This document shows positions 8,411 to 17,601 of a stretch of DNA of 64,000 bases, piece after piece. Within the stretch, counting starts at the first letter, position 1. Every line of letters starts with the position of its first letter. Both the position numbers and the translations under genes were made by a program. Under the pieces are notes generated by a model. The model was not told where the DNA came from, ran no database searches, and was given only the letters and a program-made list of their open reading frames with translations. The stretch spans positions 1-64,000 of the forward strand of contig CAJUGS010000010.1 in assembly GCA_910586305.1 (NCBI GenBank). The letters run 5' to 3'. Source of the stretch: an uncultured Duncaniella sp. (GTDB taxonomy: Bacteria; Bacteroidota; Bacteroidia; Bacteroidales; Muribaculaceae).

Positions 8411-10405
8411 TCAATATTTCTTCATCATGACGCGCATTGAGTTCAATACCGCCAGCAGGGCCACGCCAACATCGGCAAACACCGCCGCCCAAAGTGAGGC
8501 ATAGCCCATGGCACCAAGTGCGAGAATGAGCAGTTTGAAGCCTATGGCACCCACGATGTTCTCTGTGACGACAGCACGGGTGGCGCGCCCTATCTTTATG
8601 GCTGTTACAAGTCGGGAAAGTCTGTCGGTCTGTATCACCACGTCTGCACTCTCAATGGCTGCGTCAGAGCCAAGACCTCCCATTGCCACACCCACATTAC
8701 TGAGCGCGAGCACCGGGGCATCGTTCATTCCGTCGCCCACAAAGGCTATACAGCGTCCGGGAGTAGCGGCTATCTCTTCAACATACGCAGCCTTGTCGCC
8801 CGGGAGAAGGTCTCCGCGGGCTTCCCCTATTCCAAGCTTGCCGGCATATTTCTTCACTGTTTCCGTCCTGTCGCCCGAGAGAATCACAATCCTGTCAATC
8901 CCAAGCCGGCCAAGTGAAGCCACTGTTTCGGCGGCATCGGGTCGGATGGTGTCGGCCAGTGTGACGTAGCCGGCATATTTCCCGTCGACAGCACATATTA
9001 TCATTGTGCCGTCCATTCTGTCGAGCCTTTCAGGATACTCTATTCCATCGGCCCGCAGCATTCTGAGACTACCTGCCATCACGGAGTGTCCATTCACAGT
9101 GGCAACAGTGCCATAACCTGCTTTCTCGCTCATTTTCACTGCCTCAGGGACGGCTATACCCGATGATGCGACATAGTCGCACAGAGCTTTGGCGAGCGGA
9201 TGGGAACTGCCGGCCTCGGCCGCAGCCATCGCTGCAAGCATCTCGCGGTCGTCCATCATACCGCTCTCCACGGTATCTACCGTAAATCGGCCTGTGGTGA
9301 GAGTTCCCGTCTTGTCGAAAGCCACGGTATTGACATTGGTAATGGCTTCGAGGTAATTGCCACCCTTGAAGAGTATGCCAAGACGCGAGGCGGCACCGAT
9401 ACCGGCGAAGTAGCCGAGAGGGACACTGACCACCAGGGCACAGGGACATGAAATGACGAGAAACACAAGCGCGCGATAGAGCCATTCGGAAAATACAAAA
9501 TGGAACCCCGGATAAACCAGGCTCACAATTGCCGGTATGAGAACCAGCAGTGTGGCGAGAACAATGTCAATCGGAGTGTATACACGGGTAAATCTACGTA
9601 TGAACAATTCCGAACGTGCCTTGCGAGAGGAAGCGCTTCCCACAAGCTCAAGAATGCGCGAGAGGGCACTCTCGCCATACTCGCGCGTCACCCTCAGACG
9701 CACATTGTTCTGCAAGGATATCATTCCGGCAAGCACTTCACCACCCTCGGGGATGTCTCGCGGCACACTCTCGCCGGTCAGGGCCGATGAATCGAAGAGT
9801 CCGTCACCGTGCTCCATCACTCCGTCGAGAGGCACACGCTCGCCCGGACGTACTTCTATCGTCTCTCCGACACCCACAATACCGGGGGAGACGGTGAGGG
9901 TCTTGCCATCACGTATCACCCTGGCTTTTTCACCTCTCACATCAAGGAGGCGCGAGATATTGCGCGTGGCACGGTCAACAGCAGCGTGTTGCAAAGTCTC
10001 TCCGACAGTGTAGAACAACATCACACCAACAGCCTCGGGAAGTTCGCGGATGCAGAAGGCACCGAGGCAGGCTATCACCATCAGTGTAAACTCATTGAAA
10101 TAATCTCCGGCAACTATTCCCTCGACCGCCTCCTTTATCACAGGCAGTCCGACCGGCATGAACGCTACTATATACCAGGCATATTCAACCGCTGCACTTG
10201 AGAAAAAAACAACATTGAAATAGCTCATGAGAATCCCTGCAACGAGCATGGCAAAGGATATGGCGGGAGCTATGAAAGATTTAGCTCCGCAAGCATGGGA
10301 GTGGTGTCCGGAGTGACCGTCGGAATGGCACGAACATCCGTGCCCGCTATGATTATGACCATCTGAATGGCAGCATTCTTCGGCCCGGTGTGATTTCTCT
10401 GTCAT
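8411..10405 (-). CDS. Heavy-metal-exporting P-type ATPase (Zn/Cd/Co type)
   Basis: 664 residues, P1B-type ATPase of the inner membrane. The first 43 residues are rich in His and Cys (10 His, 5 Cys, with the repeated element CHSDGH) in place of a classical heavy-metal-associated domain. Then come membrane helices, the actuator motif SALTGES, the transport motif SCPCALV, the phosphorylation site DKTGTLT (Asp364), the ATP-binding His-Pro in SSHPLAKAL, VGDGMNDAPVL, and a last helix with an Asp (AAVFADVGVALL) as in ZntA-like Zn/Cd pumps. Divergent from a Fur-family regulator; both promoters are bridged by a perfect inverted repeat. Zinc is the best guess for the substrate. Confidence 0.9.
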   Translation of the reverse strand: MTEKSHRAEECCHSDGHNHSGHGCSCHSDGHSGHHSHACGAKSFIAPAISFAMLVAGILMSYFNVVFFSSAAVEYAWYIVAFMPVGLPVIKEAVEGIVAGDYFNEFTLMVIACLGAFCIRELPEAVGVMLFYTVGETLQHAAVDRATRNISRLLDVRGEKARVIRDGKTLTVSPGIVGVGETIEVRPGERVPLDGVMEHGDGLFDSSALTGESVPRDIPEGGEVLAGMISLQNNVRLRVTREYGESALSRILELVGSASSRKARSELFIRRFTRVYTPIDIVLATLLVLIPAIVSLVYPGFHFVFSEWLYRALVFLVISCPCALVVSVPLGYFAGIGAASRLGILFKGGNYLEAITNVNTVAFDKTGTLTTGRFTVDTVESGMMDDREMLAAMAAAEAGSSHPLAKALCDYVASSGIAVPEAVKMSEKAGYGTVATVNGHSVMAGSLRMLRADGIEYPERLDRMDGTMIICAVDGKYAGYVTLADTIRPDAAETVASLGRLGIDRIVILSGDRTETVKKYAGKLGIGEARGDLLPGDKAAYVEEIAATPGRCIAFVGDGMNDAPVLALSNVGVAMGGLGSDAAIESADVVIQTDRLSRLVTAIKIGRATRAVVTENIVGAIGFKLLILALGAMGYASLWAAVFADVGVALLAVLNSMRVMMKKY

Positions 10406-10408
10406 GAT

Positions 10409-10444
10409 AAATTCTTCTTAATGATGCAAAGTTAAGAAGAATTT
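10409..10444. promoter_or_regulatory. Perfect 13-bp inverted repeat, candidate Fur/Zur-family operator
   Basis: AAATTCTTCTTAA (10409-10421) and its exact complement TTAAGAAGAATTT (10432-10444) flank a 10-base spacer. The repeat overlaps the minus-strand -7 box of the ATPase gene (10434-10427) and lies 26 bases before the -7 box of the regulator gene. Operator role is inferred from position and symmetry. Confidence 0.6.
10427..10434 (-). promoter_or_regulatory. -7 box TAACTTTG of the P-type ATPase gene
   Basis: The plus strand reads CAAAGTTA. It lies 22 bases before the ATG at 10405 and inside the inverted repeat, so a bound regulator would block it. Confidence 0.6.
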
Positions 10445-10469
10445 TGTGCAACCAGGTGTCAAAAATAGC

Positions 10470-10477
10470 TATCTTTG
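10470..10477 (+). promoter_or_regulatory. -7 box TATCTTTG of the Fur-family gene
   Basis: Matches TAnnTTTG 21 bases before the ATG at 10498, which excludes the upstream TTG at 10444 as the start. Confidence 0.65.
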
Positions 10478-10497
10478 CACCTAAAAACCGGGAGCCC

Positions 10498-10926
10498 ATG
10501 CACTCCGACCCTATCGATATCCTGAACGAGGCGGGAGTGAAGCCGACCTCCAACCGCGTGATTGTGCTGAAGACATTGCTATCGGCACAATCGCCAATGA
10601 GCCTTATCGAAATTGAGAACGAACTGCAGACTCTCGAACGGTCGAGTATCCAGAGGGTACTCACACTGCTTGCTGACCACGGAGCCATCCACACCATGGA
10701 AGACGGGCGAGGAGTGGCTAAATATGAAGTGTGCCAAGGCGAAAACAACAATTGTCCGACCAATGATATGCACGTGCATTTCTATTGTGAGAAATGCGAC
10801 AAGGTGTTCTGCTTCAAGGACCGCCACACCCCTCACATCGATATTCCAGAATCGTTCAAGGTAAAATCGGTCAACTTCATGCTTAAAGGCATCTGCCCCG
10901 ACTGCGATAAAAACCAGGGAGAATAA
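10498..10926 (+). CDS. Fur-family metal-responsive repressor (Zur-like)
   Basis: 142 residues. N-terminal winged helix (about 1-80: LNEAGVKPTSNRVIVLKTLL, then SIQRVLTLLADHG as recognition region) and a C-terminal dimer domain with a His-rich metal site (MHVHFYCEKCDKVFCF) and a structural zinc site formed by CEKC and CPDC. Fur-family proteins repress metal genes when loaded with metal. The divergent neighbour is a zinc-type export ATPase, so either this is a zinc sensor or it controls the pump in an unusual way, since Zur normally represses uptake. Translation start fixed by the promoter at 10470. It ends 18 bases before a convergent gene. Confidence 0.9.
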   Translation: MHSDPIDILNEAGVKPTSNRVIVLKTLLSAQSPMSLIEIENELQTLERSSIQRVLTLLADHGAIHTMEDGRGVAKYEVCQGENNNCPTNDMHVHFYCEKCDKVFCFKDRHTPHIDIPESFKVKSVNFMLKGICPDCDKNQGE

Positions 10927-10944
10927 TCAACGGCGGTCACAAAG

Positions 10945-11367
10945 TCACTTTCTGCGTGGCTTTGATGCAACAGATGCAGCTGCATTGCCGAGGGAGAGAC
11001 GCGACATGGCTATTTCGTAGGCGTTCAGAGCTGTCAGGACGGAGGCTCCTGCAACCACAATCCAAGTCACCATGCTAAAGTCGACACCCGAGGCACCAAA
11101 GACATATTGCGAGAAAGAAGCCGGAAGCGATATCCACAGACTGTCCATATGCGACATGACAAGCGTAAGAACCACACCGACAACAAATCCAGTCAATGCG
11201 GCAATGACCACTGCCACCCGGCTCCTGCGTTTCAGAGCAATATTCTGCTCCTTTACCAGTTCGACAGCATCAATTGCGCGCTGCAATCCGGACATGAATT
11301 CATAGTCGGGAGTGAGGTCGGGGTTGAATCCTGCAAACAGATTCCTTATTTTGTCATCTTCTTCCAT
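10945..11367 (-). CDS. Small membrane protein, possible anti-sigma partner
   Basis: 140 residues. A soluble N-terminal part (about 1-48, starting MEEDDKIRNLFAGFNPDL) is followed by three hydrophobic segments (about 50-70, 78-90 weak, 96-116). It lies 22 bases after the ECF sigma gene in the same operon. Its place and its cytoplasmic N-terminus plus membrane anchor fit an anti-sigma factor, but there is no recognisable zinc motif or FecR domain. Function inferred from context only. Confidence 0.6.
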   Translation of the reverse strand: MEEDDKIRNLFAGFNPDLTPDYEFMSGLQRAIDAVELVKEQNIALKRRSRVAVVIAALTGFVVGVVLTLVMSHMDSLWISLPASFSQYVFGASGVDFSMVTWIVVAGASVLTALNAYEIAMSRLSLGNAAASVASKPRRK

Positions 11368-11389
11368 TTTTTCACATTATTAGATGTTA

Positions 11390-11869
11390 TTATTCCTCTC
11401 CCAGCAACTCGCGCAGATGTCTGCGCCCACGGGAGAGATGCTGCTTTACGGCATCCTCGGAAGCATCGGTGATCAACGACACCTCCTTGACGGAATAACC
11501 CTGCATATAAAACAACAGCACCGAGGTGCGTTCCTTGGGCGGGAGACGGTCGAGGGCCGCATATAGCGACTGATATCTGAAAGAGTCATCGGCACTGTCG
11601 GACGCCGCCATCTGGGGAGCATCCTCATAGCCCACAGTAGGGCGGACAACCCTCTTGCTGTTCAAGAAGGTATTATAGGCTATCCTGTAGATCCACGACT
11701 TGAAACTTTCTGTATTGCTGAGCCCGTCGGAAGCGAGATAGGCTTTCAGAAGCGTCTCCTGGGCTATATCGTCGGCCGTATGGCTGTCACCACAGCAGAG
11801 GGCTACAAGGAAGCGGCGAAGCGCACCTTGCACACCCTCCACATGGGCTATGAATTGCCTGCGGTCCAT
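11390..11869 (-). CDS. ECF RNA polymerase sigma factor
   Basis: 159 residues. Region 2 includes ADDIAQETLLKAYLA and SWIYRIAYNTFLNSKR; region 4 is a helix-turn-helix with LDRLPPKERTSVLLFYMQGYSVKEVS and AVKQHLSRGRRHL. It should direct RNA polymerase to a set of stress or envelope promoters. Middle gene of a three-gene operon, 6 bases after a small membrane protein and followed by another. No FecR-type anti-sigma is present, so it is unlikely to be the SusCD-linked FecI type although a SusCD pair lies next door. Confidence 0.9.
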   Translation of the reverse strand: MDRRQFIAHVEGVQGALRRFLVALCCGDSHTADDIAQETLLKAYLASDGLSNTESFKSWIYRIAYNTFLNSKRVVRPTVGYEDAPQMAASDSADDSFRYQSLYAALDRLPPKERTSVLLFYMQGYSVKEVSLITDASEDAVKQHLSRGRRHLRELLGEE

Positions 11870-11875
11870 CTGTGT

Positions 11876-12289
11876 TTATTTCTCTTCCTTGTTGACAACC
11901 TGTCCGCGGGACACGAAATAGACAATGAGATAGCTGAGACCGACGGCAATGGAAGCACCTCCGAACACTCCCGGCACCGTCACAGGATCGGCCGACGGCT
12001 CGGTGCCCATACAAATCTGCACAATGGAGAAAATCACCATAAACAGACCTACGAGCGAGAAAATGCAGCCACGCAGCAGACGGGAGTATAGCACCTCGTA
12101 CCTGCTTTTACGCGGAATTGCCAATGTCTTTGCAAGTGACTCCGCATCAATCTCATTATTGGCCTCGATGGCCTTTATGAGCACTTGGGTGCGACGATTG
12201 TCATTATTAATCTTGCGGTAGGAGGAGATTGCCACTATGAGAACCGGGAGTACTACACAGATAGAAACGGGAACTATGATATTGTTCAT
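11876..12289 (-). CDS. DUF6249-like inner membrane protein
   Basis: 137 residues with an N-terminal helix (about 3-22), a soluble stretch with AIEANNEIDAESLAKTL, and two later helices (about 70-92 and 105-125). It resembles the small Bacteroidetes proteins found just upstream of ECF sigma genes (DUF6249 type). It probably takes part in signal sensing for the sigma factor that starts 6 bases downstream. Named from memory of the family; role unproven. Confidence 0.65.
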   Translation of the reverse strand: MNNIIVPVSICVVLPVLIVAISSYRKINNDNRRTQVLIKAIEANNEIDAESLAKTLAIPRKSRYEVLYSRLLRGCIFSLVGLFMVIFSIVQICMGTEPSADPVTVPGVFGGASIAVGLSYLIVYFVSRGQVVNKEEK

Positions 12290-12393
12290 GATTTCTTATT
12301 TTTTTATGTTTGATATTGATTTAGTTTCTGAGATATCTCGCATACAAGACACTCTCGAAATCCAGAAGGTGACATCAATATCAAATTTTTTTG

Positions 12394-12401
12394 CAAAAAT
12401 A
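12394..12401 (-). promoter_or_regulatory. Possible -7 box TATTTTTG of the ECF operon
   Basis: The plus strand reads CAAAAATA, about 105 bases before the ATG at 12289. No -33 TTG at the right distance. The rest of the gap 12290-12444 holds nothing else I can name. Confidence 0.35.
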
Positions 12402-12444
12402 AGAAAATTCCCCAATCCGGACCGCCGATTGACCGGTCTTCGAA

Positions 12445-14193
12445 TCACCACCCGGGATTCTGTGTCAGATTCAGATTGCGCTCCATCTCAACAAGAGGGA
12501 TGGGCCATAGTTCGTGGCGCTGCTGATAAGAACGTGTATACATGAGATCTCCGAAAATATCGGTGGCATCGCTGACCGACTGCTCCAGCATTCCCCATCG
12601 ACGGAGGTCCCAGTAGCGCTGTCCCTCACCGGCGAGTTCGAATGCGCGTTCACGCCGTATTCTCTCGGCCATTTCCTCCTTGCCGCCAACGGCAAGCCAT
12701 TCCGGTCCGCTGTCAAGTCCCGGCATTCCGACACGCTGTCTCACCTTGTTGACTTCGGCTATAGCCTTGTCGGTAGCCCCCGTCTCGTTGTAGGCCTCGG
12801 CAAGCATGAGAATCACATCGCCCAAGCGAATAAGCGGAAACTCGTATGGAGTGCGGTTATACTCTCCCCAATATCCGTCGAGGTTGCCGGTTGGAATCCA
12901 TTTGCGCCAGAAATATGAGTTCCAGCCTTCTGAATTACGCATAAAGGCCATAGCCTCCATAGGCGCCCCACCCTTGGACGGGTCGGCAAGGACAAACTGC
13001 TTCTCCATAGGGGTCGAACCGGCATCTGTGCCGAGATATCGCGAGTAGGGAGTGATGACATTAAGACACAGGCGCGGGTCGCGCAGACGGTAGGCATCCA
13101 TCACCTTTGTGGTGTCACACTCAAGCAGGTCGGTCACACAGGTACTTCCCTGATCGATGGCCACACTCATACATCTGCGTCGCATCTGCGAATCGCCCTC
13201 TGCAAAACCGGGGAAGACGTCATCCCATACAAACTGTGAACCGTCGAGATTCTCATACATATCCACGAGCGTTGTAGAGGGCACGATGCGGTTGCCGGCA
13301 ATGAGTCGCATGGTTGACTTATTACCGAAATACGACACTATGTCGAGAGCATATCCGGCCGTATTGCCGTCGATGGACTGAATTGAGAAAATCATCTCCG
13401 AGCTGTGTCGGCCGTTGTAGAGGCGAAACAAATCGTTGTAGTCGGAATGCAGCGCATAACCATAGTCATTGGTCTTGTTGTAGACAATCTCCTCAAAGTC
13501 GGCCGCCGCCTTTTCCCACTCACGATTGAAGAGATAGACCTTGCCTCGCAGAGCATAGGCCGCTCCCTTTGTGGCACGACCGAGGTCGGCTGCATCCCAG
13601 GCTACAGGAAGCTTCTCTATAGCCTCGGTGAGGTCGTCGAGCACATGACTCCTGATCTCTTCAGCAGTGCTACGTGGAGCATCGAGAGATGCAAAATGCT
13701 CGTTTATATCGCAGGTTTCATCGTAATACGGCACACCACCCCAGCAGTTGAGCATACGGAAGTAGGCCATTGCACGAAGAAACTTTGCCTCTCCCGTGAC
13801 GCGGTCGATGGTCTCCCGGCTGACTGGCATATCCTTGACTTTGCGTATGACGGTGTTGGAACGATGCACCAGTTCATAGAGATACTGCCAATGGTTCTGC
13901 ACACCTTCACTGTTGGAGGCAAAGGATGTGCCACGAGATATGTCGGCCCATGGACTTGTACCGTCGGCTATGTCACTGCACATATCAAATGTGAATTCCA
14001 TACCGAAACACCATGGTGCCTTCATGGCCGCATACAGTCCCACGGCTGCCTGGCGGGCATGGTCCTCGGTCTGCCAGAAGGTCTTGTCGGACATCTGGTC
14101 GCCGGGGGTGAAGTCGAGACTCTCGCATGATGACGACATGAGCGAGAAAGCGGCAATGAGGCCGGCTGCATATACGGTATATCTTGTCTTCAT
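12445..14193 (-). CDS. SusD/RagB-family outer-membrane nutrient-binding lipoprotein
   Basis: 582 residues. Lipoprotein signal ending LMSSSC with Cys23, then DFTPGDQMSDKTFWQTEDHARQ, typical of SusD N-termini. Tetratricopeptide-like helices follow (LRGKVYLFNREWEKAAADFEEIV), and the C-terminal PLIRLGDVILMLAEAYNETG, AIAEVNKVRQRVGMPGL and RRERAFELAGEGQRYWDLRRWG are standard SusD signatures. It caps the SusC channel encoded 6 bases upstream. The substrate cannot be told from sequence; no glycoside hydrolase lies nearby. Confidence 0.96.
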   Translation of the reverse strand: MKTRYTVYAAGLIAAFSLMSSSCESLDFTPGDQMSDKTFWQTEDHARQAAVGLYAAMKAPWCFGMEFTFDMCSDIADGTSPWADISRGTSFASNSEGVQNHWQYLYELVHRSNTVIRKVKDMPVSRETIDRVTGEAKFLRAMAYFRMLNCWGGVPYYDETCDINEHFASLDAPRSTAEEIRSHVLDDLTEAIEKLPVAWDAADLGRATKGAAYALRGKVYLFNREWEKAAADFEEIVYNKTNDYGYALHSDYNDLFRLYNGRHSSEMIFSIQSIDGNTAGYALDIVSYFGNKSTMRLIAGNRIVPSTTLVDMYENLDGSQFVWDDVFPGFAEGDSQMRRRCMSVAIDQGSTCVTDLLECDTTKVMDAYRLRDPRLCLNVITPYSRYLGTDAGSTPMEKQFVLADPSKGGAPMEAMAFMRNSEGWNSYFWRKWIPTGNLDGYWGEYNRTPYEFPLIRLGDVILMLAEAYNETGATDKAIAEVNKVRQRVGMPGLDSGPEWLAVGGKEEMAERIRRERAFELAGEGQRYWDLRRWGMLEQSVSDATDIFGDLMYTRSYQQRHELWPIPLVEMERNLNLTQNPGW

Positions 14194-14199
14194 ATTCTC

Positions 14200-17100
14200 T
14201 TAAAATGATACGTTTATACCCACGGAATACTGACGGACGGCGGGATAGCCCACATTGGCGCCCACTTCCGGATCGAGTCCGGGAAACTTGGTTATTGTGA
14301 ACAGATTGTCGATACTTGTGTAGACCTTCAGGTTCTCCACAAAGAATTTCTTTGTAATATTGCGCGGAACGGTGTAGCCCAGGCGTAGGTTCTTGCAACG
14401 CAAATAGGCGGCATTGTGTACGAATGCGTCACTGGCTATGTTGTTTCTGCCGTCGGCATTGTTGCGGAGCACGGGATACTTGGAAGCGTAGCGGTTCTCG
14501 GGAGTCCAGGCATTGTCGGTGATATCCTTTATGAGCGACTGTCCCATGACGGTGACAAATCGGAAAGCCTGGTTGTTGTAGTAGACCTGATGGTTGCCCA
14601 CACCCTGGAAGAGAATGCTGAAATCAAAATTGTTCCATTCAAGGCCGAGACTTGCACCATAGGTGAATCTCGGGACAGTGCCGTGGCCGATTTCCACACG
14701 GTCGGCTGTGTCAAGCTTCCCGTCGCCGTTTGCATCACGATATAGAAAATCGCCAAGTTCGGGACGCTGATAGGTGGAAAAATAGGATGGGTTCTTGTCG
14801 ACAAGCGACTGCACATAGTCAAGGTCGGCCTGGTCTCTCACGATGCGATCGACCGTGATGACATAAAGCTGGTTGATAGGTTTGCCCTCCTGAGTCTTGT
14901 AGACTCCGTTGATCGACGATACATCGCCCTGGAAACGGGTGACTTTGTTTGTAACGAAACCCATATTGAAACCGACATTATAGGACACCTTGCCAATTCG
15001 GTCGTTCCAGGTCACGTCAAACTCGATTCCTTTATTGTTTACCTCTCCAGCATTCTGGTTGGGCACCGTCGATGTACCGTGTTCGAGCGGGGCCGGAAGC
15101 GAGATGAGAATGCCCTTGGTGTCCTTGCTGTATATATCCAACGAGCCGCTGAGACGGTGGCTGAGGAAGGAGTAGTCGATACCGACGTTGGTCATATAGG
15201 TCTTCTCCCAGGTCAGATTGGGATTGGCAAGAACCGTCTGTGCCAGGCCGCCTGCGATGCTGCCGTTGAGCACATAGTTGGCTGTCGCAAATAGCGACTG
15301 ATACATATAATAGCTTGTGGTGGCGTTATTGCCGAGCGAGCCATACGAGGCACGTAGTTTCAGCTGGTTGATCCACGGAACAGAGTTGAGAAATTTCTCC
15401 TCCGACACGCGCCATCCCAACGATACCGACGGGAAATAGCCCCAACGGTGGCCGGGAGCGAACTTCGAAGAGCCGTCGGCGCGGAGATTGGCCTCAAGGA
15501 GATACTTATCGTCCCAGTTGAGATTCACGCGACCGAAATAGGAACGCATGGACCATTCGTTGTAGTTGCCGGTGATACTTCCGTTGGTCATTCCAGCATC
15601 GATTGCTCCAAGCGAGGGATCAACGAGATCATACTTTATATAATAGTCCTGGTCGTATTTATTGTATTCCTGGCTCAAGCCTGCAAGCACCGAGGCCTCG
15701 AGTTTGCCTGCAGTGAAGTCATAGCGGGCCGTGAGTTCGGACGAACGGAACGTATTCTTGTAGTTGTAACGGCGTATGTATGTGCGCACCGCACCCTCGC
15801 GTATCAGAACAGGGCCGTCGGCTGTGAAGCGAAACAGGTCTCGGTCGGTGAGATGGTGCTCTACATTGCGCTCCCACTGATTGTAGGAAAACGAACCTTG
15901 AAGTGTAAGTCCTTTCAGAGGCGAGAGGCGGGCGTAAAGCTTGGTGACAGAACGCTTTGTCTTTGTGGGATACTCGGGCTTGTAGAACCACTGGCGACGG
16001 TAGGGATTGAAATTGCTCACATTCTCCTCCTCGGGGTTCTGTATGCCGCCATAGAGACCGGTGACGGGATCGTAGAGCGTCATACCGGGGACAGTGTTGA
16101 ACGCACCGGACCCGAATATAACGTCGCCGCCTGCGGTGGCATTCTCCGACGACGGATTGTTCTTGTCAAGATATCCGAATATATTGGCTCCCACTCCGAG
16201 CCAGGGCTTGATGTTTACCTCTATATTGGAACGAAGCTGGTATCGCTTGTAGTCGGTGTAGTAGATCATTCCGGGATTGTCGACATATCCGGCACTGAGA
16301 TTGTAGCGTACAGTCTTTGACCCTCCGGTGACCGAGAGGTTGTGGGTCTGCACTACCGACGGATTGCGATATATATGGTCCTGCCAGTCGGTATTGGGAT
16401 ATATCGTCGGATTGCGTCCGGCATCGTTGCGCCACTCGTCAATCTTGCCTTGTGAGAATCGCGGAGCCTGTCCGTTGACAATGAGTCCGGCATTCTGAAT
16501 CTCCATGAAATCGGCATAGTCGGTGACAAGATTCAGACGCTTGGCCACTGTCTCGAAAGACACATTGCCACTGTAGGTGACACGCGGAGCCTGCTCCGAG
16601 CCCTGGCGCGTGGTGACGAGAATCACACCGTTGGCCGCTCTGGAGCCGTAGATTGCCGACGATGCGGCATCCTTGAGGATAGATATGTTCTCGATATCGC
16701 CGGGATTGATATCACTGAGCGCTATTCCGGTCATTCCGTCGACCACCACGAGAGGCGCGGCGTTGTTGAGTGTTCCCTGACCGCGCACGAGTATGCTCTG
16801 TGCCTCGTAGCCCGGAGTGTTTCCGCCCGAGTTGCTGACGGTCAGTCCGGCAGCAAGACCGGCAAGGGCGTTGGTGGCATTGGTGAGCGGACGATCCTCG
16901 AGAGCATTGATGTTTACCGAGGATACAGCACCGGTGAGATCGGCTTTCTTCTGGGTGGCATATCCCACGACAACCACTTCGTCGAGCTGCGACACATTGC
17001 CGTGAAGCATGATTTTATAGAAATTCCGGTCGCGTTTGAGCGGTATGTCTATTGTCTTGAAACCAAGGTAGGACACTTGCAACACATCCCCGTCACGCAG

Positions 17101-17337
17101 TCCGGAAAGATTGAAACGTCCTTCGACATCGCTCACGGCAGCGATCTTAGGCTTGCCTTTGGCAGTGATTGTCGCACCTATCACCGACTCACCGGTGTCA
17201 TCGACCACCATTCCGCTCACAGTCCGTGTTGTGGGAGGGGGCGACACGGCAAGCGAATCGGACTGAAGTGACTCGGCCCGAAGAGACGGAGCGCAGGCAA
17301 TGAGGAGGAGAAGCAGCTGTGGTAAGATGTGTCTCAT
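14200..17337 (-). CDS. SusC/RagA-family TonB-dependent transporter
   Basis: 1045 residues from the Met at 17337, which begins a signal peptide (MRHILPQLLLLLIACAPSLRA); the frame is open to 17451 but the promoter at 17362 excludes that. Domains: carboxypeptidase-regulatory-like (VSGMVVDDTGESVIGATI), TonB box region (LDEVVVVGYATQKKADLTGAVSSV), plug (NPGDIENISILKDAASSAIYGSRA with the SusC signature) and a 22-strand barrel ending in VRQYSVGINVSF. No N-terminal STN domain, so it should not signal directly to an anti-sigma factor. Forms the uptake complex with the SusD protein. Confidence 0.96.
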   Translation of the reverse strand: MRHILPQLLLLLIACAPSLRAESLQSDSLAVSPPPTTRTVSGMVVDDTGESVIGATITAKGKPKIAAVSDVEGRFNLSGLRDGDVLQVSYLGFKTIDIPLKRDRNFYKIMLHGNVSQLDEVVVVGYATQKKADLTGAVSSVNINALEDRPLTNATNALAGLAAGLTVSNSGGNTPGYEAQSILVRGQGTLNNAAPLVVVDGMTGIALSDINPGDIENISILKDAASSAIYGSRAANGVILVTTRQGSEQAPRVTYSGNVSFETVAKRLNLVTDYADFMEIQNAGLIVNGQAPRFSQGKIDEWRNDAGRNPTIYPNTDWQDHIYRNPSVVQTHNLSVTGGSKTVRYNLSAGYVDNPGMIYYTDYKRYQLRSNIEVNIKPWLGVGANIFGYLDKNNPSSENATAGGDVIFGSGAFNTVPGMTLYDPVTGLYGGIQNPEEENVSNFNPYRRQWFYKPEYPTKTKRSVTKLYARLSPLKGLTLQGSFSYNQWERNVEHHLTDRDLFRFTADGPVLIREGAVRTYIRRYNYKNTFRSSELTARYDFTAGKLEASVLAGLSQEYNKYDQDYYIKYDLVDPSLGAIDAGMTNGSITGNYNEWSMRSYFGRVNLNWDDKYLLEANLRADGSSKFAPGHRWGYFPSVSLGWRVSEEKFLNSVPWINQLKLRASYGSLGNNATTSYYMYQSLFATANYVLNGSIAGGLAQTVLANPNLTWEKTYMTNVGIDYSFLSHRLSGSLDIYSKDTKGILISLPAPLEHGTSTVPNQNAGEVNNKGIEFDVTWNDRIGKVSYNVGFNMGFVTNKVTRFQGDVSSINGVYKTQEGKPINQLYVITVDRIVRDQADLDYVQSLVDKNPSYFSTYQRPELGDFLYRDANGDGKLDTADRVEIGHGTVPRFTYGASLGLEWNNFDFSILFQGVGNHQVYYNNQAFRFVTVMGQSLIKDITDNAWTPENRYASKYPVLRNNADGRNNIASDAFVHNAAYLRCKNLRLGYTVPRNITKKFFVENLKVYTSIDNLFTITKFPGLDPEVGANVGYPAVRQYSVGINVSF

Positions 17338-17361
17338 AATGTGAATAATTGTATTTTCTGA

Positions 17362-17393
17362 CAAATGTATGGGAAAGAGCATTATTCTCACAA
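17362..17393 (-). promoter_or_regulatory. SusC/SusD promoter
   Basis: Minus-strand TTG at 17393-17391, 21 bases, then TACATTTG at 17369-17362, 24 bases before the ATG. It lies in the 370-base gap 17338-17707, which also holds a direct repeat and the rluD terminator. Confidence 0.7.
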
Positions 17394-17437
17394 CAATTGT
17401 CGATAAACGGCGTAAATGTATAAATAAACGGGTTGAA

Positions 17438-17510
17438 GATGAATTACTCAATAGTTTTCAGCAGCGAACAAAAAAGTCCTGTGACACACATGGACCTGTG
17501 ATGAATTACT
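17438..17510. repeat. 11-bp direct repeat upstream of the SusC promoter
   Basis: GATGAATTACT occurs at 17438-17448 and 17500-17510, 62 bases apart, in the region upstream of the SusC promoter. Possible paired activator sites; unproven. Confidence 0.4.
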
Positions 17511-17601
17511 GAAATCAATAACACACTACCTTGTTTCTTAGTTCACACGACCGGGTACAATAGGACAAGCATCTAAATCCGGCCAGGATTGCAATATGTA
17601 G

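Noticed and set aside
12445..17337. Full polysaccharide utilisation locus
   Set aside because: Only the SusC/SusD pair is here; no glycoside hydrolase, lyase or hybrid regulator lies next to it.
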